Shown here: piece after piece, positions 63,148 through 64,000 of the stretch
Layout: every line of letters begins with the position of its first letter
Position numbering within the stretch: position 1 is the stretch's first letter
Source: Oenanthe sinensis
Taxonomy: Eukaryota; Streptophyta; Magnoliopsida; Apiales; Apiaceae
Assembly: GCA_028671895.1 (NCBI GenBank)
Contig: CM053810.1
Location: 65,845,501-65,909,500 of the forward strand
Direction of reading: 5' to 3'
Length of the DNA: 64,000 nucleotides
Notes under the pieces: generated by a model
Told to the model about the DNA's origin: nothing
The model's input: only the letters and a program-made list of their open reading frames with translations
Databases searched by the model: none
Program-made: the position numbers and the translations under genes

Positions 63148-63326
63148 AGGGTTCTAAAAAGCGTATTAAGTGGCCGCTTAAGCGGATGCCTAAGAGGAAT
63201 CCGGTCCTAAACATTTTGATTAGTGTATAATCAGATTTTTAAGCGTTTTATTCAGATTAAACGGATTTAAACGGATTTAAGCGGGATTAAGCCGTCAGAT
63301 TTTAAAAAAATCAATATTTTATTTTA
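63148..63326. other. Spacer with short GC-richer repeats
   Basis: It begins right at the end of the thioredoxin duplication with agggttctaaaaagcg and holds repeated phrases such as ttaagcgg and aaacggattta. This resembles the terminal part of a MITE, but only one end is visible. Confidence 0.4.
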
Positions 63327-64000
63327 GGCTTATTTACAATTTAAACCCTGTGTTATTAACAATATACAATTCAAACCCTCTTTTAATATATTTAGTAAAT
63401 TTAACCCTACGTTTTTAACTATTTACAATTGAAACTTTTTTTAAAAATAATTACTCAAACTTTAAAATAATTAGTAAATTTAACCCTATGTTTTTTAAAT
63501 ATGTACAATTGAAACCTTTTTTAAAATAAATAGTAAATTTAACCCTACGTTTTAAAACATTTAGCAAATTTAACCTTGACTTTTTAATTTCGGAATAAAA
63601 TAAATTTTATATCGCAAAAGTATTTTCGAGAATATATTCATCGAAGAGTATTTTTGAAAATAAATTAAATTCGGTGATGAACATTCATGAATATATTGAG
63701 CGGAAAGTGTGATAGCAAAATGAAATAATATAAACACATATTAAAATTTTATTGAACATATATAATATATTATACATATAGATATATTAATATAGAAAAG
63801 AACATCTAAATATCCATTTTATAAGAAAAAACCCTAATAATTGCAAATCTTTATTATGCTTAGATAATATCTATACAAAAAAATTGACAATAGTGCATTT
63901 GACGAATATTTATTCAAAATTTTGTCGTAAAATTTATTTTATTCCGAAATTAAAAAGTCAAGGTTAAATTTACTAAATGTTTTAAAACGTAGGATTAAAT
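63327..64000. mobile_element. Long-TIR element, copy 2 (cut by window end)
   Basis: It starts ggcttatttacaatttaaac and follows the arm of the element at 10864-11729 almost base for base. The unique core is in the opposite orientation (aaattcggtgatgaacattc here; its complement in copy 1). The second arm begins near 63937 and continues past the window end. Confidence 0.75.

Overview
The window is plant nuclear DNA, almost certainly from a eudicot. It is AT-rich, its genes are split by GT-AG introns, and its recognisable proteins closely resemble eudicot proteins: a class III peroxidase, a GH35 beta-galactosidase with a C-terminal lectin domain, a FOLT1-type carrier, an h-type thioredoxin and BCS1-like AAA ATPases. 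The space between genes is filled with MITEs, retrotransposon remains, microsatellites and local duplications. The sequence alone does not fix the species. Every gene model below was built by hand from splice sites and reading phase.

Layout. 1-5.4 kb: a decayed cluster of three BCS1-like AAA-ATPase copies (one on +, two on -), each with its own lesions, plus a remnant of a B3-domain gene. 5.4-11.9 kb: no genes; a diverged local repeat family, a Stowaway-like MITE and an 866-bp element with long inverted ends. 11.9-19.7 kb: a 17-exon gene for a secretory-pathway membrane protein (ATG27/MRH-like). 21.1-22.4 kb: a four-exon class III peroxidase. 23.2-23.8 kb: an intronless mitochondrial ribosomal protein bL12. 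23.8-28.3 kb: tandem repeats, a Tourist-like MITE and a CT-rich probable 5' leader. 28.3-35.8 kb: the folate carrier gene FOLT1, whose second intron carries a complete, young, non-autonomous LTR retrotransposon and whose third intron carries a hAT-like MITE. 36.6-39.7 kb: an organellar tRNA methylthiotransferase of the CDK5RAP1/MiaB type. 40.9-43.0 kb (-): a small, basic, probably mitochondrial protein of unknown function. 43.0-50.5 kb: a gene-free, repeat-rich stretch. 50.5-55.6 kb: an 18-exon beta-galactosidase close to BGAL3. 56.5-57.9 kb (-): a three-exon thioredoxin h. 58-64 kb: a Tourist-like MITE, a broken Ty1/copia fragment, an unidentified 127-codon ORF, a partial duplicate of the thioredoxin gene, and a second copy of the long-TIR element cut by the window end.

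The genes do not form a pathway. They are independent housekeeping and cell-wall genes. Three act in organelles (bL12m, the methylthiotransferase, FOLT1), and the small basic protein probably does too. Two act at the wall (peroxidase, beta-galactosidase). I found no convincing new multi-gene system. The most unusual items are the LTR element with its single decayed ORF of unknown kind inside FOLT1, the three differently broken ATPase copies, the partial thioredoxin duplicate with an altered active site, and two conserved-looking or open ORFs I could not name.
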